A stretch of 64,000 bases of DNA from Prescottella sp. R16 (GCF_030656875.1 NZ_CP130943.1:1-64000); one strand, 5' to 3'. Numbered from the stretch's first letter, positions 31,679-40,326 are shown. The notes: generated from the sequence alone by a model not told the origin. Program-made: numbers and translations.

Positions 31679-33111
31679 CGGCGGTCCAGCATTTCGGTGG
31701 GGGCGTCCGCGATGGGGGCGGGCCCCTTCTTCTTCGGTGCCGCGGGGGTGCGGGCGGCGTCGGAAATCTTCATGAGCAGCGCCAACAGCAGATAGTTCGC
31801 GAGCAGGGACGATCCACCGTACGACATGAACGGTGTCGTCAGGCCGGTGAGCGGAATGAGTTTCGTGACGCCGCCGACGACGACGAACAACTGGATCGCG
31901 ATCGTGAACGACAGGCCCGCGGCCAGCAGTTTGCCGAAGCTGTCGCGCACCGCGAGCGCCGTCCGCAGTCCCCGGACCACCAGGATCAGGAACAGCATCA
32001 GGATCGCGGCCAGGCCGATCAGGCCCAGTTCCTCACCGATCGCGGCGATGATGAAGTCGGTTTTGGCGAACGGCACCTGTGACGGCCGTCCACTGCCCAG
32101 CCCGGTGCCGGCGACACCGCCGGTGGCCAGGCCGAACAGTGACTGTGAGATCTGGTAGCCGGTGTTCTGGTAGTCGCCGAGCGGGTCGATCCACGTGTCC
32201 ACTCGCACCCGGACGTGCCCGAACATCTGGTACGCGAAGAAGAATCCGACGAGCAGCAGCGCACCGCCGATGAGCAGCCAGCCGACCCGCTCGGTGGCGA
32301 TGTACAGCATCACCAGCACGGTTCCGAAGATCAGCAGCGACGTGCCCAGGTCCTTCTCGAACACCATGATGCCGACCGAGACGATCCACGCCACCAGGAT
32401 CGGGCCCAGATCGCGGGCCCGCGGCAGATCCATGCCGAGGAAGTGCCGTCCCGCGGTGGTGAACAGGTCCCGCTTGGCGACCAGGACGGCCGCGAAGAAG
32501 ATGATCAGCAGGATCTTCGCGAACTCGCCCGGCTGAATGCTGAACCCGGGCAGCTTGATCCAGATCTTGGCGCCGTTGACCTCCGAGAACCGTGACGGCA
32601 GCAGCGCCGGGATCGCGAGCAGCACCAGACCGGCCAGACCGACCGTGTACCCGTAGCGGGCCAGGAGCCGATAGTCGCGCAGCAGCACGAGGACGGCGAT
32701 GAATCCGCCCAGCGCCAGCGCGGTCCACAGCACCTGCTGGTTCGCGTCCGGTGACGGGATCGGCAGGCCCTGGTACACCGCGGAATCGGCGTCGGCGAGA
32801 TCCAGCCGGTGGATGATCACCAGCCCGAGCCCGTTGAGCAGGGCCACGATGGGCAGCAGCAGCGGATCCGCGTACGGCGCGAACCGGCGCACCGCGAGGT
32901 GCGCGACGAGGAACATCACCGCGTACGCGAGACCGTACTTGGCGAGATCCCAGGTGAGTGCCTGCTCCTGGCTGGCCTCGACCAGGATCAGTGACACCGT
33001 GGTCACCACGATCGAACAGCACAGCAGGATCAGCTCGGTGTTCCGCCGATTGGAGCGGGCGGGGGCGGCCGCGAAACCGCCGGCGGGGGTCGGGAAGGGT
33101 GCGTCGGACAT
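31675..33111 (-). CDS. rodA: SEDS-family peptidoglycan polymerase RodA
   Basis: RodA polymerises lipid II into glycan strands. The 478-residue protein has about ten to twelve membrane segments, the SEDS motifs NGAKIWIKLPGFSIQPGEFAKI (cited by GAKIWIKL and QPGEFAKI), FEKDLGTSLL, and GLTTPFMSYGGSSLLANY near the C-terminus. ATG 33111 overlaps the pstP stop (ATGA) and its own stop overlaps the pbpA start. The product works with PBPA encoded next to it. Confidence 0.95.
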   Translation of the reverse strand: MSDAPFPTPAGGFAAAPARSNRRNTELILLCCSIVVTTVSLILVEASQEQALTWDLAKYGLAYAVMFLVAHLAVRRFAPYADPLLLPIVALLNGLGLVIIHRLDLADADSAVYQGLPIPSPDANQQVLWTALALGGFIAVLVLLRDYRLLARYGYTVGLAGLVLLAIPALLPSRFSEVNGAKIWIKLPGFSIQPGEFAKILLIIFFAAVLVAKRDLFTTAGRHFLGMDLPRARDLGPILVAWIVSVGIMVFEKDLGTSLLIFGTVLVMLYIATERVGWLLIGGALLLVGFFFAYQMFGHVRVRVDTWIDPLGDYQNTGYQISQSLFGLATGGVAGTGLGSGRPSQVPFAKTDFIIAAIGEELGLIGLAAILMLFLILVVRGLRTALAVRDSFGKLLAAGLSFTIAIQLFVVVGGVTKLIPLTGLTTPFMSYGGSSLLANYLLLALLMKISDAARTPAAPKKKGPAPIADAPTEMLDRR

Positions 33112-34544
33112 CAGCTACCGATCCTGCAGTTCTGGCCGGGAACCTGCTCGACAGGAGCCGGGGCCGGCACCGTCTCGGCCGGTGCCGGTGCCGGTTCGGC
33201 GGGAGCCGGCGGCGCCGGTTCTCCGGGCGGCGGTGGGGGTGCCGGAGTCGGTGGGGGTGCCGGGGTCGGTTCGGGTTCCGGCGGGGTGCACACCGGCAGC
33301 AGATCGTTCTCGGCGAGCCGGCGCATCTGATCGGTGGCGTCGGTTTCCGTGCCCGACGGCAGACCGGTCCGCACCTGTTCCCGCGCGGACGGCTGCAGAT
33401 CGTCGACCATCAGGACTCGGCATCCGTTCGGGAGGACCGCCGGGTCCACGATGGTGAGCGAGCCGTCGTCGGACACGCATCCGACCAGCGCGCTCTTCTG
33501 CAGAGAGAAGCCGAGCACGGAGCCGGGGATACCGCGCAGCACCGTCACCCGGTCCTCGGACGCACCGACGTAGTAGTAGCTGCGGATCATGGCCCGTCCC
33601 ACCACGAGACCGGCGGCGACCAGTGCGATCAGGGTGACGGCGAGCAGTGTCCACCGCAGCTTGTGCGACTTCTTCGGGGTCTCCTCGACCGGGGGAGTCA
33701 CCCGCTTCGGGGCGGCGCGTGGCGGCCGCATCGCGGCGGCCCGGCCCGCGGCCGTGTTCGGTGGGGGAGCGTCGTCCTCGTCGTCGTCGGAGGCGGCACC
33801 CCCGACGATCGGGTGCCGCTGCCCGTACCCGTAGTCGATGACGTCGGCGACGATCACCGTGACGTTGTCGGGGCCACCACTGCGCAGGGCCAGTTCGATG
33901 AGCCGGTCGGCGCACTCGTCGTGCGTGCCCTCCCGCAGCGTGGCGGCGATCGTCTCGTCGCTGACCGGGTCGGACAGGCCGTCCGAGCACAGCAGATAGC
34001 GGTCACCGGCGCGGGCCTCGCGCATCGTCAGCGTCGGCTCCACCTCGTTGCCGGTGAGCGCTCGCATGATCAGTGACCGCTGCGGATGGGTGTGCGCCTG
34101 CTCGGCGGTGATCCGGCCCTCGTCGACGAGGGACTGCACGAACGTGTCGTCGCGGGTGATCTGGGTGAGCTGATCGTCGCGCAGCAGGTAGGCGCGCGAA
34201 TCACCGATGTGGACCAGGCCCAGCTTGCTGCCCGCGAACAGCATCGCGGTCAGCGTCGTGCCCATGCCCTCGAGCTCGGGATCCTCCTCGACCTGGTCGG
34301 CGATCGTCGCGTTGCCCTCCCGGGTCGCGGCGTCGAGTTTGCCGAGCAGATCCTCGCCGGGCTCGTCGTCGTCGAGGGGAGCCAGTGCCGCGATCATCAG
34401 CTGCGACGCGACCTCGCCGGCCGCGTGACCACCCATGCCGTCGGCGAGAGCCAGCAGGCGCGCACCCGCGTACACGGAATCTTCGTTGTTGGCCCGGACC
34501 AGGCCGCGGTCGCTGCGGGCCGCGTAACGCAGAACCAGGGTCAC
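33111..34544 (-). CDS. pstP: PP2C-type Ser/Thr protein phosphatase PstP
   Basis: PstP removes phosphate from PknA, PknB and their targets. The 477-residue protein has a PP2C domain (about 1-240) with RSDRGLVRANNED, ALADGMGGH, CSDGLSDPV and GGPDNVTVIV, all with the metal-binding aspartates; then a linker, one membrane segment (about 290-312), an extracellular domain and a Pro/Ala-rich tail. GTG 34544 overlaps the fhaB stop (GTGA). It is the only phosphatase of this system in the operon. Confidence 0.96.
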   Translation of the reverse strand: MTLVLRYAARSDRGLVRANNEDSVYAGARLLALADGMGGHAAGEVASQLMIAALAPLDDDEPGEDLLGKLDAATREGNATIADQVEEDPELEGMGTTLTAMLFAGSKLGLVHIGDSRAYLLRDDQLTQITRDDTFVQSLVDEGRITAEQAHTHPQRSLIMRALTGNEVEPTLTMREARAGDRYLLCSDGLSDPVSDETIAATLREGTHDECADRLIELALRSGGPDNVTVIVADVIDYGYGQRHPIVGGAASDDDEDDAPPPNTAAGRAAAMRPPRAAPKRVTPPVEETPKKSHKLRWTLLAVTLIALVAAGLVVGRAMIRSYYYVGASEDRVTVLRGIPGSVLGFSLQKSALVGCVSDDGSLTIVDPAVLPNGCRVLMVDDLQPSAREQVRTGLPSGTETDATDQMRRLAENDLLPVCTPPEPEPTPAPPPTPAPPPPPGEPAPPAPAEPAPAPAETVPAPAPVEQVPGQNCRIGS

Positions 34545-35008
34545 GGGCGCAGCTCGATCACGGTCTTACCGACGCGCACCGGGGTGCCGAGCGGCACCCG
34601 GACGGCCGTCGTGACCTTGGCACGGTCCAGGTAGGTGCCGTTGGTGGAGCCGAGATCCTCGACGTACCAGTCGGTTCCGCGCTGCGACAGGCGGGCGTGG
34701 CGGGTGGACGCGTAGTCGTCGGTGAGGACGAGGGTCGAGTCGTCGGCCCGGCCGATCAGCACCGGCTGGCTGCCCAGCGTGATGCGGGTACCGGCCAGCG
34801 CGCCCTGCGTGACCACCAGATACTTCGCGACCTTCGGTTTCCCGAGCGACGGCAGGACCGCCGGGCGTCGCGCCGGCCGGGTCGTGACCCGGCCGCCGCC
34901 GGAGCCGGCGTAGATGTCGCTGCGGAGGGTGCGGATCACTGCCCACACGAAGAGCCAGAGCAACAGCAGGAAGCCGGCTCGGGTCAGTTGGAGTATCAGT
35001 CCCTGCAC
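34541..35008 (-). CDS. fhaB: FHA-domain protein FhaB
   Basis: FhaB (FipA in mycobacteria) binds phosphothreonine and links the kinases to cell division. The 155-residue length equals the mycobacterial protein. It has an N-terminal membrane segment (LILQLTRAGFLLLLWLFVW, about 4-22) and a C-terminal FHA domain with LIGRADDSTLVL, YASTRHARL and LGSTNGTYL. GTG 35008 is preceded by AAGGAGGT, one of the strongest ribosome binding sites in the window; the longer open frame upstream is not used. Confidence 0.95.
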   Translation of the reverse strand: MQGLILQLTRAGFLLLLWLFVWAVIRTLRSDIYAGSGGGRVTTRPARRPAVLPSLGKPKVAKYLVVTQGALAGTRITLGSQPVLIGRADDSTLVLTDDYASTRHARLSQRGTDWYVEDLGSTNGTYLDRAKVTTAVRVPLGTPVRVGKTVIELRP

Positions 35009-35171
35009 TGCTCGACACCTCCTTCGGGGGCACGGCCGCGCGGATGCGTGGCCGGGGCATTCTCGGCTGGCTGCATCATATGTGGAACCCACCGACAGTG
35101 ATCATGATCTTGCGTCGCGCCCGGTGTCCCGGGGCTCGGCGATGTCGGCGGGTGTGCAGCGTCTGCGGTGG

Positions 35172-36440
35172 TCAGAGGATGCGCACCAGGATCTCGGAGT
35201 GGCCTGCGCGGATCACGTCACCGTCCGCGAGCTGCCAGTCCTGAACCTGCGCACCGTTGACACTGGTGCCGTTGGTGGAACCGAGATCCGACAGCATCGC
35301 GACCTGGCCGTCCCAACGGATGTCGAGGTGCCGGCGGGAAACACCGGTGTCGGGCAGACGGAACTGCGCGTCCTGACCGCGTCCGACGATGTTGTTGCCC
35401 TCGCGCAGCTGGTAGAAGCGTCCGCTGCCGTCCTCGAGCTGCAGGGTCACGGTGAACGTGCGGCCCGCCTCGGGGGCGTACCCGGCCTGGTAACCCTGGT
35501 CGTATCCCTGCTGGTAGCCGCCCTGCTGGTCGTATCCCTGCTGGTAATCACCCTGCGGGTACGCCTGGTTGTAGCCGGCCTGCTCGTACTCCTGCTGGTA
35601 GCCGCCCTGCTGGTCGTACCCCTGCTGGTCGTACCCCTGCTGGTAGCTGTAGTCGGCGTAGCCCTGCTGGTCGTAGCCGCCCTGATAGTTCGGGTCGTAC
35701 CCCTGGTCCTGGTACGCCTGTCCCTGGTAACCCTGGTCGTATCCCTGCTGGTAGCCGCCCTGCTGGTAGCCGGGGTACTGGCCCGGATACGGCTGCTGGG
35801 CGTCGTAGCCCTGCTGCTGGTAGTCGGCCTGGTAGCCGCCCTGCTGCGGCGCCCCGTAGGCCTGGTCGTAGTGGGCCTGCTGGGGGTCCTGCGGATAGTC
35901 CTGGCGGTAGCCCTGTCCCTGATCGGCGCGGGACTGTTCCCGATCCTTCGGGTCGCGTCCGGGCTCGTGTCCGGAGTTCTGCGTCATGGGGCCTGCTCCT
36001 GGGGTCGGGGAAACGGGGGATTGTCCCGCTCGGGGATCGGGTCCGGGTGCACCACCGGCGCGGCGCGCGTCCGGATCGACCGACCCCGCCGCGCGGAACT
36101 GACCGGTGTGCAGCGTCGAGGACGGCTCGAAACGGACATCGATGTCACCGTACGTCTGCCAGCCCTGTTCGCGGATGTATCCCTCGAGATGTTTGGCGAA
36201 AGATTGCACTGTCAGTTCGTGGTCCGACGCCAACTTCTGGTGATCGGACTCGTTGATCGTGATCACGTAGCGGTTGGGGGCCAGGTAGTGGCCGCCGTCG
36301 AGTTGCTGGACGTGGTCGGTGGCCTCGCGCTGCAGTGCGGCTTCCACTTCCTGGGGAACGACGCCGCCACCGAAGACGCGTGCGAAGGCGTCGCCGACGG
36401 CCCCCTGAAGCTTGCGCTCGAAACGTTGGACGATCCCCAC
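35172..36440 (-). CDS. fhaA: FHA-domain protein FhaA
   Basis: FhaA connects PknB signalling to lipid II export by binding phosphorylated MviN/MurJ in mycobacteria. The 422-residue protein has an N-terminal DUF3662 domain (about 1-125; AFARVFGGGVVPQEVEAAL, WQTYGDIDVRFEPS), a long Gln/Tyr/Gly-rich linker of imperfect GYQQGYDQ-type repeats (about 165-335) and a C-terminal FHA domain with GRGQDAQFRLP, SRRHLDIRW and LGSTNGTSV. The start is GTG 36440, giving the family sequence VQRFERKL. It begins the operon; a 163-base gap precedes fhaB. Confidence 0.94.
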   Translation of the reverse strand: MGIVQRFERKLQGAVGDAFARVFGGGVVPQEVEAALQREATDHVQQLDGGHYLAPNRYVITINESDHQKLASDHELTVQSFAKHLEGYIREQGWQTYGDIDVRFEPSSTLHTGQFRAAGSVDPDARRAGGAPGPDPRAGQSPVSPTPGAGPMTQNSGHEPGRDPKDREQSRADQGQGYRQDYPQDPQQAHYDQAYGAPQQGGYQADYQQQGYDAQQPYPGQYPGYQQGGYQQGYDQGYQGQAYQDQGYDPNYQGGYDQQGYADYSYQQGYDQQGYDQQGGYQQEYEQAGYNQAYPQGDYQQGYDQQGGYQQGYDQGYQAGYAPEAGRTFTVTLQLEDGSGRFYQLREGNNIVGRGQDAQFRLPDTGVSRRHLDIRWDGQVAMLSDLGSTNGTSVNGAQVQDWQLADGDVIRAGHSEILVRIL

Positions 36441-36550
36441 GGCATGAACCTTGCTGTTGTCTGTTCGCGGTCAGTCTGCGTGTCGCGGCAGCAGAAGTCC
36501 GTGCCGCTGCCCCTGCATGATATCCGGCCACTCCTTCCCGGTGGTTCCGG

Positions 36551-36571
36551 TCACGCTCATAAGCGTGATTT
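36551..36571 (+). other. Small inverted repeat with T run upstream of fhaA
   Basis: TCACGCT at 36551-36557 pairs with AGCGTGA at 36562-36568, followed by TTTT. It lies in the spacer between the fhaA start and tRNA-Leu. It could be an operator of the fhaA promoter or a short terminator; nothing decides between them. Confidence 0.35.
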
Positions 36572-36636
36572 TACTGCCCTCACCTGCACGAATCGTGTTT
36601 TTCCAAAGAGGCGTGCTACTGTTTTCAGCGTCGCTC

Positions 36637-36719
36637 GGGCGAGTGGCGGAATGGCAGACGCGCTGGCTTCAGGTGCCAGTGTCCTTCGGGACGTGGGGGT
36701 TCAAGTCCCCCTTCGCCCA
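36637..36719 (+). tRNA. tRNA-Leu (CAG)
   Basis: The 83-base class II tRNA has acceptor stem GGGCGAG/TTCGCCC with discriminator A, a long variable arm (TGTCCTTCGGGACG), anticodon stem CTGGC/GCCAG with loop TTCAGGT giving anticodon CAG, and T-loop TTCAAGT. CCA is not encoded. A TACTGT -10-like element is at 36617-36622. A 46-bp direct repeat starts at the last tRNA bases. Confidence 0.97.
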
Positions 36720-36763
36720 CAACATGCAGTTCCACGAACTGCGACGGACGAGGTCACGAACTC
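36718..36763 (+). repeat. 46-bp direct repeat, left copy at the tRNA-Leu end
   Basis: This 46-base segment begins in the final bases of tRNA-Leu and recurs at 37471-37516 with three mismatches (43/46 identical). The two copies are 753 bases apart and enclose only the acetyltransferase gene. Each copy runs into a terminator hairpin. Confidence 0.9.
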
Positions 36764-36785
36764 TTAAGAGTTCGTGACCTCGTCC
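36746..36785. terminator. Perfect 40-bp palindrome (bidirectional terminator)
   Basis: Two exact 20-base arms meet at a central TTAA and are followed by TGTTT on the plus strand. It would form a very stable hairpin ending tRNA-Leu transcription. As a perfect palindrome of this length it is also an unusual DNA structure. Confidence 0.8.
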
Positions 36786-36803
36786 TGTTTCTCGGCTGGG
36801 AAG

Positions 36804-37352
36804 ATGATGGCTGTGCCTCGCCGAACCATCCTGAGTACCAACAGGCTGACGATCACTGAATGGCTACCGGGCGACTTCGACGACCTGGTTGCTCTGCACG
36901 CCGACCCGCTCACAATGCGATTCATCGGTTATGGACGGCCCGACACCCTCGCAGGGGCTCGGTCGCGACTCGACGGCTACCTCCACGAGCAGTGCACCAG
37001 GGGCTGGACCAAATGGCGTGTGGAGAACTTCGACGGCGACATGATCGGCCGCGCTGGGTTCGGTGAGGTCGACTCTTGTCGTGAGTTGGCATATGCCCTG
37101 AGCCGGGACGTCTGGGGTCAGGGCCTAGCGACGGAAATCGCCGACGCTCTGGTCAGCTGGCATCTCGAGCATCCGGCGCGTGAACTGTCGTCGAGCGGGC
37201 TGTGCGCGCATGTCGAGGTGGGGAATCAGGCAAGCGTGCGCGTGCTCGAAAAGGTTCGCTTCGAGTACGTGGACAGGCGTATGTACGCGGGTGTCGACTG
37301 CGACTTCTTTCGGCTTCCTGCCGGGGATGGCGGGTCTGCTTCCGTGGGCTGA
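36804..37352 (+). CDS. GNAT-family N-acetyltransferase
   Basis: A 182-residue acetyltransferase of the RimJ/RimL-like group: LTITEWLPGDFDDLVALHADP at the N-terminus (cited by FDDLVALHADP), a central GRAGFGEV strand, acetyl-CoA-binding RDVWGQGLATEIADALV (R/Q-x-x-G-x-G/A type) and VEVGNQASVRVLEKVRFEYV near the end (cited by NQASVRVLEKV). ATG 36804 follows GGGAAG; ATG 36807 is equally possible. The gene stands alone between two 46-bp repeats just after tRNA-Leu, which suggests it was acquired. The substrate is unknown. Confidence 0.82.
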   Translation: MMAVPRRTILSTNRLTITEWLPGDFDDLVALHADPLTMRFIGYGRPDTLAGARSRLDGYLHEQCTRGWTKWRVENFDGDMIGRAGFGEVDSCRELAYALSRDVWGQGLATEIADALVSWHLEHPARELSSSGLCAHVEVGNQASVRVLEKVRFEYVDRRMYAGVDCDFFRLPAGDGGSASVG

Positions 37353-37470
37353 TCCGCCGAGTGCGGCGTCCACGTTCACGGGCCGTGTCCGCAACCACTC
37401 TGGAAAACGCTCCGGAATCCTCTGGATCAACGAAACAGAAACTACCCGTGACCAGGCTTCGCGAACTGCA

Positions 37471-37516
37471 CACAACATGCAGTTCCACGAACTGCAACGG
37501 ACGAGGCCACAAACTC
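37471..37516 (+). repeat. 46-bp direct repeat, right copy
   Basis: This copy matches 36718-36763 in 43 of 46 bases. It is 118 bases downstream of the acetyltransferase stop and leads into an intrinsic terminator. Confidence 0.9.
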
Positions 37517-37540
37517 GAAAGAGGTCGTGGCCTCGTTTTT
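37501..37540 (+). terminator. Intrinsic terminator after the acetyltransferase
   Basis: ACGAGGCCAC (37501-37510) pairs with GTGGCCTCGT (37527-37536), with a further three-base pair inside the loop, and is followed by a run of five T. It overlaps the right 46-bp repeat. Confidence 0.85.
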
Positions 37541-37844
37541 GGGTCGATCACGCCATGTGAGCTCTGTTCCTGTCTGCGCAGGGACGGGTGTGTACCGTCC
37601 CCTGTCCTCGACGTCGTCCGCCTTCGGTGGTCTGCTCGGGCGCCGGATTTCCGGAAGGGCAGATCGGGGATCGCGTCGGTCACGAGGACGGGGAGGGGCT
37701 TGTCGGCCCCGGAACCGGCCACGTAGGAGTCGAGGTTCTTCCGGAGCGGTGTCGTCGCGGTAGCGGACGGTTCGGACCTCGTACCCCGATCCCCTAGTCT
37801 TGGGCTATGGAGCATCTGCCTACAGTCTGCGCCGCGTTGCTGCG

Positions 37845-38522
37845 ATGAGTGAGCCTCTTCGCGATCGTCCGGGGGCGTTGGCCTCCGCCGGCACGCAGTC
37901 GAGACTTACCGGGGACGAACGTCGCCTGCAGATCATCGAATCGGCACGTCAGGTCTTCCAGCGCAGCGGTCTCGCGGGCGCCCGGACGCGTGATATAGCT
38001 GCTGCTGCCGGTGTGAACGAGTCGCTGTTGTACCGCCATTTCAGGTCGAAGGAACAGCTGTTCGAGGCCGCAGTTGCTGCGCCGCTGGAAGAGGCGGTGG
38101 GCAGGCTGGTCGAGATTTCAGGAAGTCCGCCAGCCGAATTCGACAGTACCGGCGACCTCATGTACGAGAGAACGTACCGGTTCGTGCTCGACCTGATGTC
38201 TGCCATGGACGAGATCGGTCCGCTCCTGGGGATCATCCTGTTCGGGCAGGCGGATCAGGCTGCCGAGTACTTCCGGAAGCGTATCGAGCCATCGCTGGAT
38301 CGGATCCGAAACGTGACCAACGCCAACATGATTGCGTGGACGCATCGAGAGTTCGATTCCGATCTGACGGTGCGCCTCGTACTGGGGATGACCTGGTTTC
38401 TCTCGGTTTCGGACAGGCTCGGTGACCGGCAACGTGACCAGTCCGAGACGGCGCACAGCATCACGAAGATGATCCTGAGTGGCTTGGGGCCGCCCCCCGG
38501 CCACCCCGCAAGTCGTGAATGA
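37845..38522 (+). CDS. TetR-family transcriptional regulator
   Basis: A 225-residue repressor with an N-terminal helix-turn-helix unit (about 30-75; RRLQIIESARQVFQRSGLAGARTRD, recognition part GVNESLLYRHF) and a ligand-binding domain. It is clearly paralogous to the TetR gene at 56767-57438: both share FxRSGLAGxRTRDxAAxAG, LYRHFxSKExLFEAAVAxPLE and an E-x-PLLG-x-x-LFG segment. ATG 37845 is chosen over the earlier frame opening at 37800, which adds no conserved residues. Neither ligand nor target is evident. Confidence 0.85.
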   Translation: MSEPLRDRPGALASAGTQSRLTGDERRLQIIESARQVFQRSGLAGARTRDIAAAAGVNESLLYRHFRSKEQLFEAAVAAPLEEAVGRLVEISGSPPAEFDSTGDLMYERTYRFVLDLMSAMDEIGPLLGIILFGQADQAAEYFRKRIEPSLDRIRNVTNANMIAWTHREFDSDLTVRLVLGMTWFLSVSDRLGDRQRDQSETAHSITKMILSGLGPPPGHPASRE

Positions 38523-38602
38523 TGCGCGATGAGCTTCGATTTCGCGGTAGTGGGGCTGCCCCGGCGCGGTCACCGTCCGGAACGCTGCCGTCGTAGGCCG
38601 AC

Positions 38603-38869
38603 TCACGGTTCAGTGTGCCGGACACACGCACGTTCGAGCCGGCGCAGTGTCTCGGGGTCGAGATGGGGGTCGGCCTGTCCTGTTGCGATGATTTCGAGTA
38701 CGCGTCGGTAGAACGCTGCGGGTGGGACACCGAAGGTGGGATAGACGTATTCGTTACCCGCGTCCCCATAGGTCGCCCACATCAGGGCGAAGATCAGGTG
38801 CGTGCGGATGTCGGCAGGCGAGAACTGTCGGCTGCCGGTGCGTCGAGTACGAATGTTGTTCTTACGCAT
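38603..38869 (-). CDS. Small hypothetical protein, DUF3263-like
   Basis: An 88-codon minus-strand candidate. The protein (MRKNNIRTRR...) contains a helix-turn-helix-like segment EYVYPTFGVPPAAFYRRVLEI followed by LDPETLRRLERAC, recalling the DUF3263 pattern of a short helical motif before a run of Asp-Pro-Leu and Arg residues. The segment quoted is kept short here as VPPAAFYRRVLEI. No strong ribosome binding site is visible, and the longer reading upstream looks non-coding. I consider it probably real but weakly supported; the flanking 38523-38602 and 38870-39133 hold no recognised gene. Confidence 0.45.
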   Translation of the reverse strand: MRKNNIRTRRTGSRQFSPADIRTHLIFALMWATYGDAGNEYVYPTFGVPPAAFYRRVLEIIATGQADPHLDPETLRRLERACVRHTEP

Positions 38870-39133
38870 CGGTACGCTGTCAGATGGTTCGCCTGCGGCG
38901 CAGGTTCGACACGGCCTCGGGGACCGAGGACGATATCTCGGCCGCCGCTCGATGCTCTCGCCGTGTTGTTCGGTCCTGTGACCACGATCCGGTTGTCTCG
39001 GAGATGACCACGGCATCCACCTTTCGGGAAAGTAACGGAGTAGGTACGTCTGGCTGTTGTGCTGGAGACAACGGTGCCGGATCCACGACGCCGAACCCTC
39101 CGAGTGCGTTCCGGCGACCGACGCCGGTCGGGG

Positions 39134-40279
39134 TCACAGTGCGAGATCGCGTCCGATGATTTCCTTCATGATTTCGTTGGATCCGGCCCAGATCTTGGTG
39201 ACGCGGGCATCCATCCAGGCGCGGGCGACGCGGTATTCCCGCATGTAGCCGTACCCGCCGTGTAGTTGCACGCAGTGGTCGAGCACCTCGTTCTGTACCT
39301 GGGCCGACCACCACTTCGCCTTGGCTGCGTCGACCGCGCTCAGGCCGGATGCGGCGTGCTCGGCGACGGCGGCGTCGAGGTACGCCTCCGCGACCTCGAT
39401 CTTGGTGACCAGTTCGGCGAGCAGGAACTTGTTGTGCTGGAACGATCCGATCGAGTTCCCGAACGCTTTGCGTTCCTTGCAGTACTCGATGGTTTCGAGG
39501 AGGATCTGCTTGGCGTGTGCGACGTTGGTGACCGCCGTCCCGATCCGTTCCTGCGGGAGGCGTTCCATCATCGCCACGAATCCCGTACCGGGTTCACCGA
39601 GTAGCGTGTCGGCCGGGAGTCGGACGTCGTCGAAGAACAATTCGGCGGTGTCGGCCTCGGGCTGACCGACCTTGTCTAGCTTGCGGCCCCGCTCGAAGCC
39701 GGGCAGTGATGCGTCGACGAGGAAGAGACTGATGCCCTTCGAACGTTTCGTCGGGTCGGTGCGGGCAGCTACGACCACGACGTCGGCGGTGTAGCCGTTC
39801 GTGATGAATGTCTTGGCGCCATTGAGGATCCAGTCGGATCCGTCTCGAACGGCGGAGGTCTCGAGGCTCGCCAGGTCCGAACCGCCGGACGGTTCGGTCA
39901 TGCCGATGGCGGCGGTGGCTTCACCGGTGGCCATCCGGGGCAGCCACTGCTGTTTCTGGGTTTCGGAGGCGAGGTCGACGACGTACGGCGCCACGATGTC
40001 GAAGTGGATACCGAAGCTCGACGCCAGCGCCATGTTGACCGCGGCCAACTCTTCGGTGGCAACGGCGTTGAACCGGTAGTCGCCCGCTTCGCCTCCGCCG
40101 TAGGTCTCGGGGATCTCGAGTCCGAGGATTCCCTGCTCGCCGGCCTTGTGCCACACCTCGCGCGGGATCATCCGATCTTCGGCGTAGGACTCGACGTTCG
40201 GCATCACGTCACGCGCCAGGAAGTCCCGGATCGACGCGCGGAACTGTTCGTGATCGTCGGTGAAAATCGCTCGCTTCAC
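39134..40279 (-). CDS. Acyl-CoA dehydrogenase, long-chain type
   Basis: A 381-residue FAD-dependent dehydrogenase that introduces the alpha-beta double bond in acyl-CoAs. It has the family signatures AIGMTEPSGGSDLAS (FAD-binding), the ACADs motif QLHGGYGYMREY and the ending IWAGSNEIMKEIIGRDL typical of the long-chain subgroup, in which the catalytic glutamate lies in an inner helix rather than here. A 16-bp inverted-repeat operator sits 31 bases upstream of its ATG, identical in its core to that before the dehydrogenase operon at 60829. It is transcribed alone. Confidence 0.92.
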   Translation of the reverse strand: MKRAIFTDDHEQFRASIRDFLARDVMPNVESYAEDRMIPREVWHKAGEQGILGLEIPETYGGGEAGDYRFNAVATEELAAVNMALASSFGIHFDIVAPYVVDLASETQKQQWLPRMATGEATAAIGMTEPSGGSDLASLETSAVRDGSDWILNGAKTFITNGYTADVVVVAARTDPTKRSKGISLFLVDASLPGFERGRKLDKVGQPEADTAELFFDDVRLPADTLLGEPGTGFVAMMERLPQERIGTAVTNVAHAKQILLETIEYCKERKAFGNSIGSFQHNKFLLAELVTKIEVAEAYLDAAVAEHAASGLSAVDAAKAKWWSAQVQNEVLDHCVQLHGGYGYMREYRVARAWMDARVTKIWAGSNEIMKEIIGRDLAL

Positions 40280-40309
40280 TTCATGCCTCTTCTCGGTGCC
40301 GACACCTTT

Positions 40310-40326
40310 ACTAAGCGCTTGCTTAG
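40310..40326. promoter_or_regulatory. TetR-type operator upstream of the acyl-CoA dehydrogenase
   Basis: CTAAGC-GCTT-GCTTAG is a near-palindrome at 40311-40326. Its core TAAGCGCTTGCTTA is repeated exactly at 60910-60923. The 14 bases from 40310 also fit the KstR2 motif AnCAAGnnCTTGnT with one mismatch. Confidence 0.75.

Larger units (their letters stand above)
37353..37844. other. Gene-poor stretch with second repeat and terminator
   Basis: Apart from the second 46-bp repeat and its hairpin I see no credible gene here. Open frames on both strands exist, but none combines a ribosome binding site, domain similarity or balanced composition. A short minus-strand reading around 37620-37780 looks protein-like in places but is not recognised. 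Confidence 0.5.

Noticed and set aside
35450..35940. Repetitive DNA that at first looked like a CRISPR-like or satellite array
   Set aside because: The units are imperfect, keep the FhaA reading frame and have no spacers; they encode the Gln/Tyr/Gly linker.
37153..37815. 220-codon minus-strand frame over the acetyltransferase end and the second repeat
   Set aside because: It runs through the terminator hairpin and repeat, is Arg/Pro-rich, and overlaps the GNAT gene antisense.
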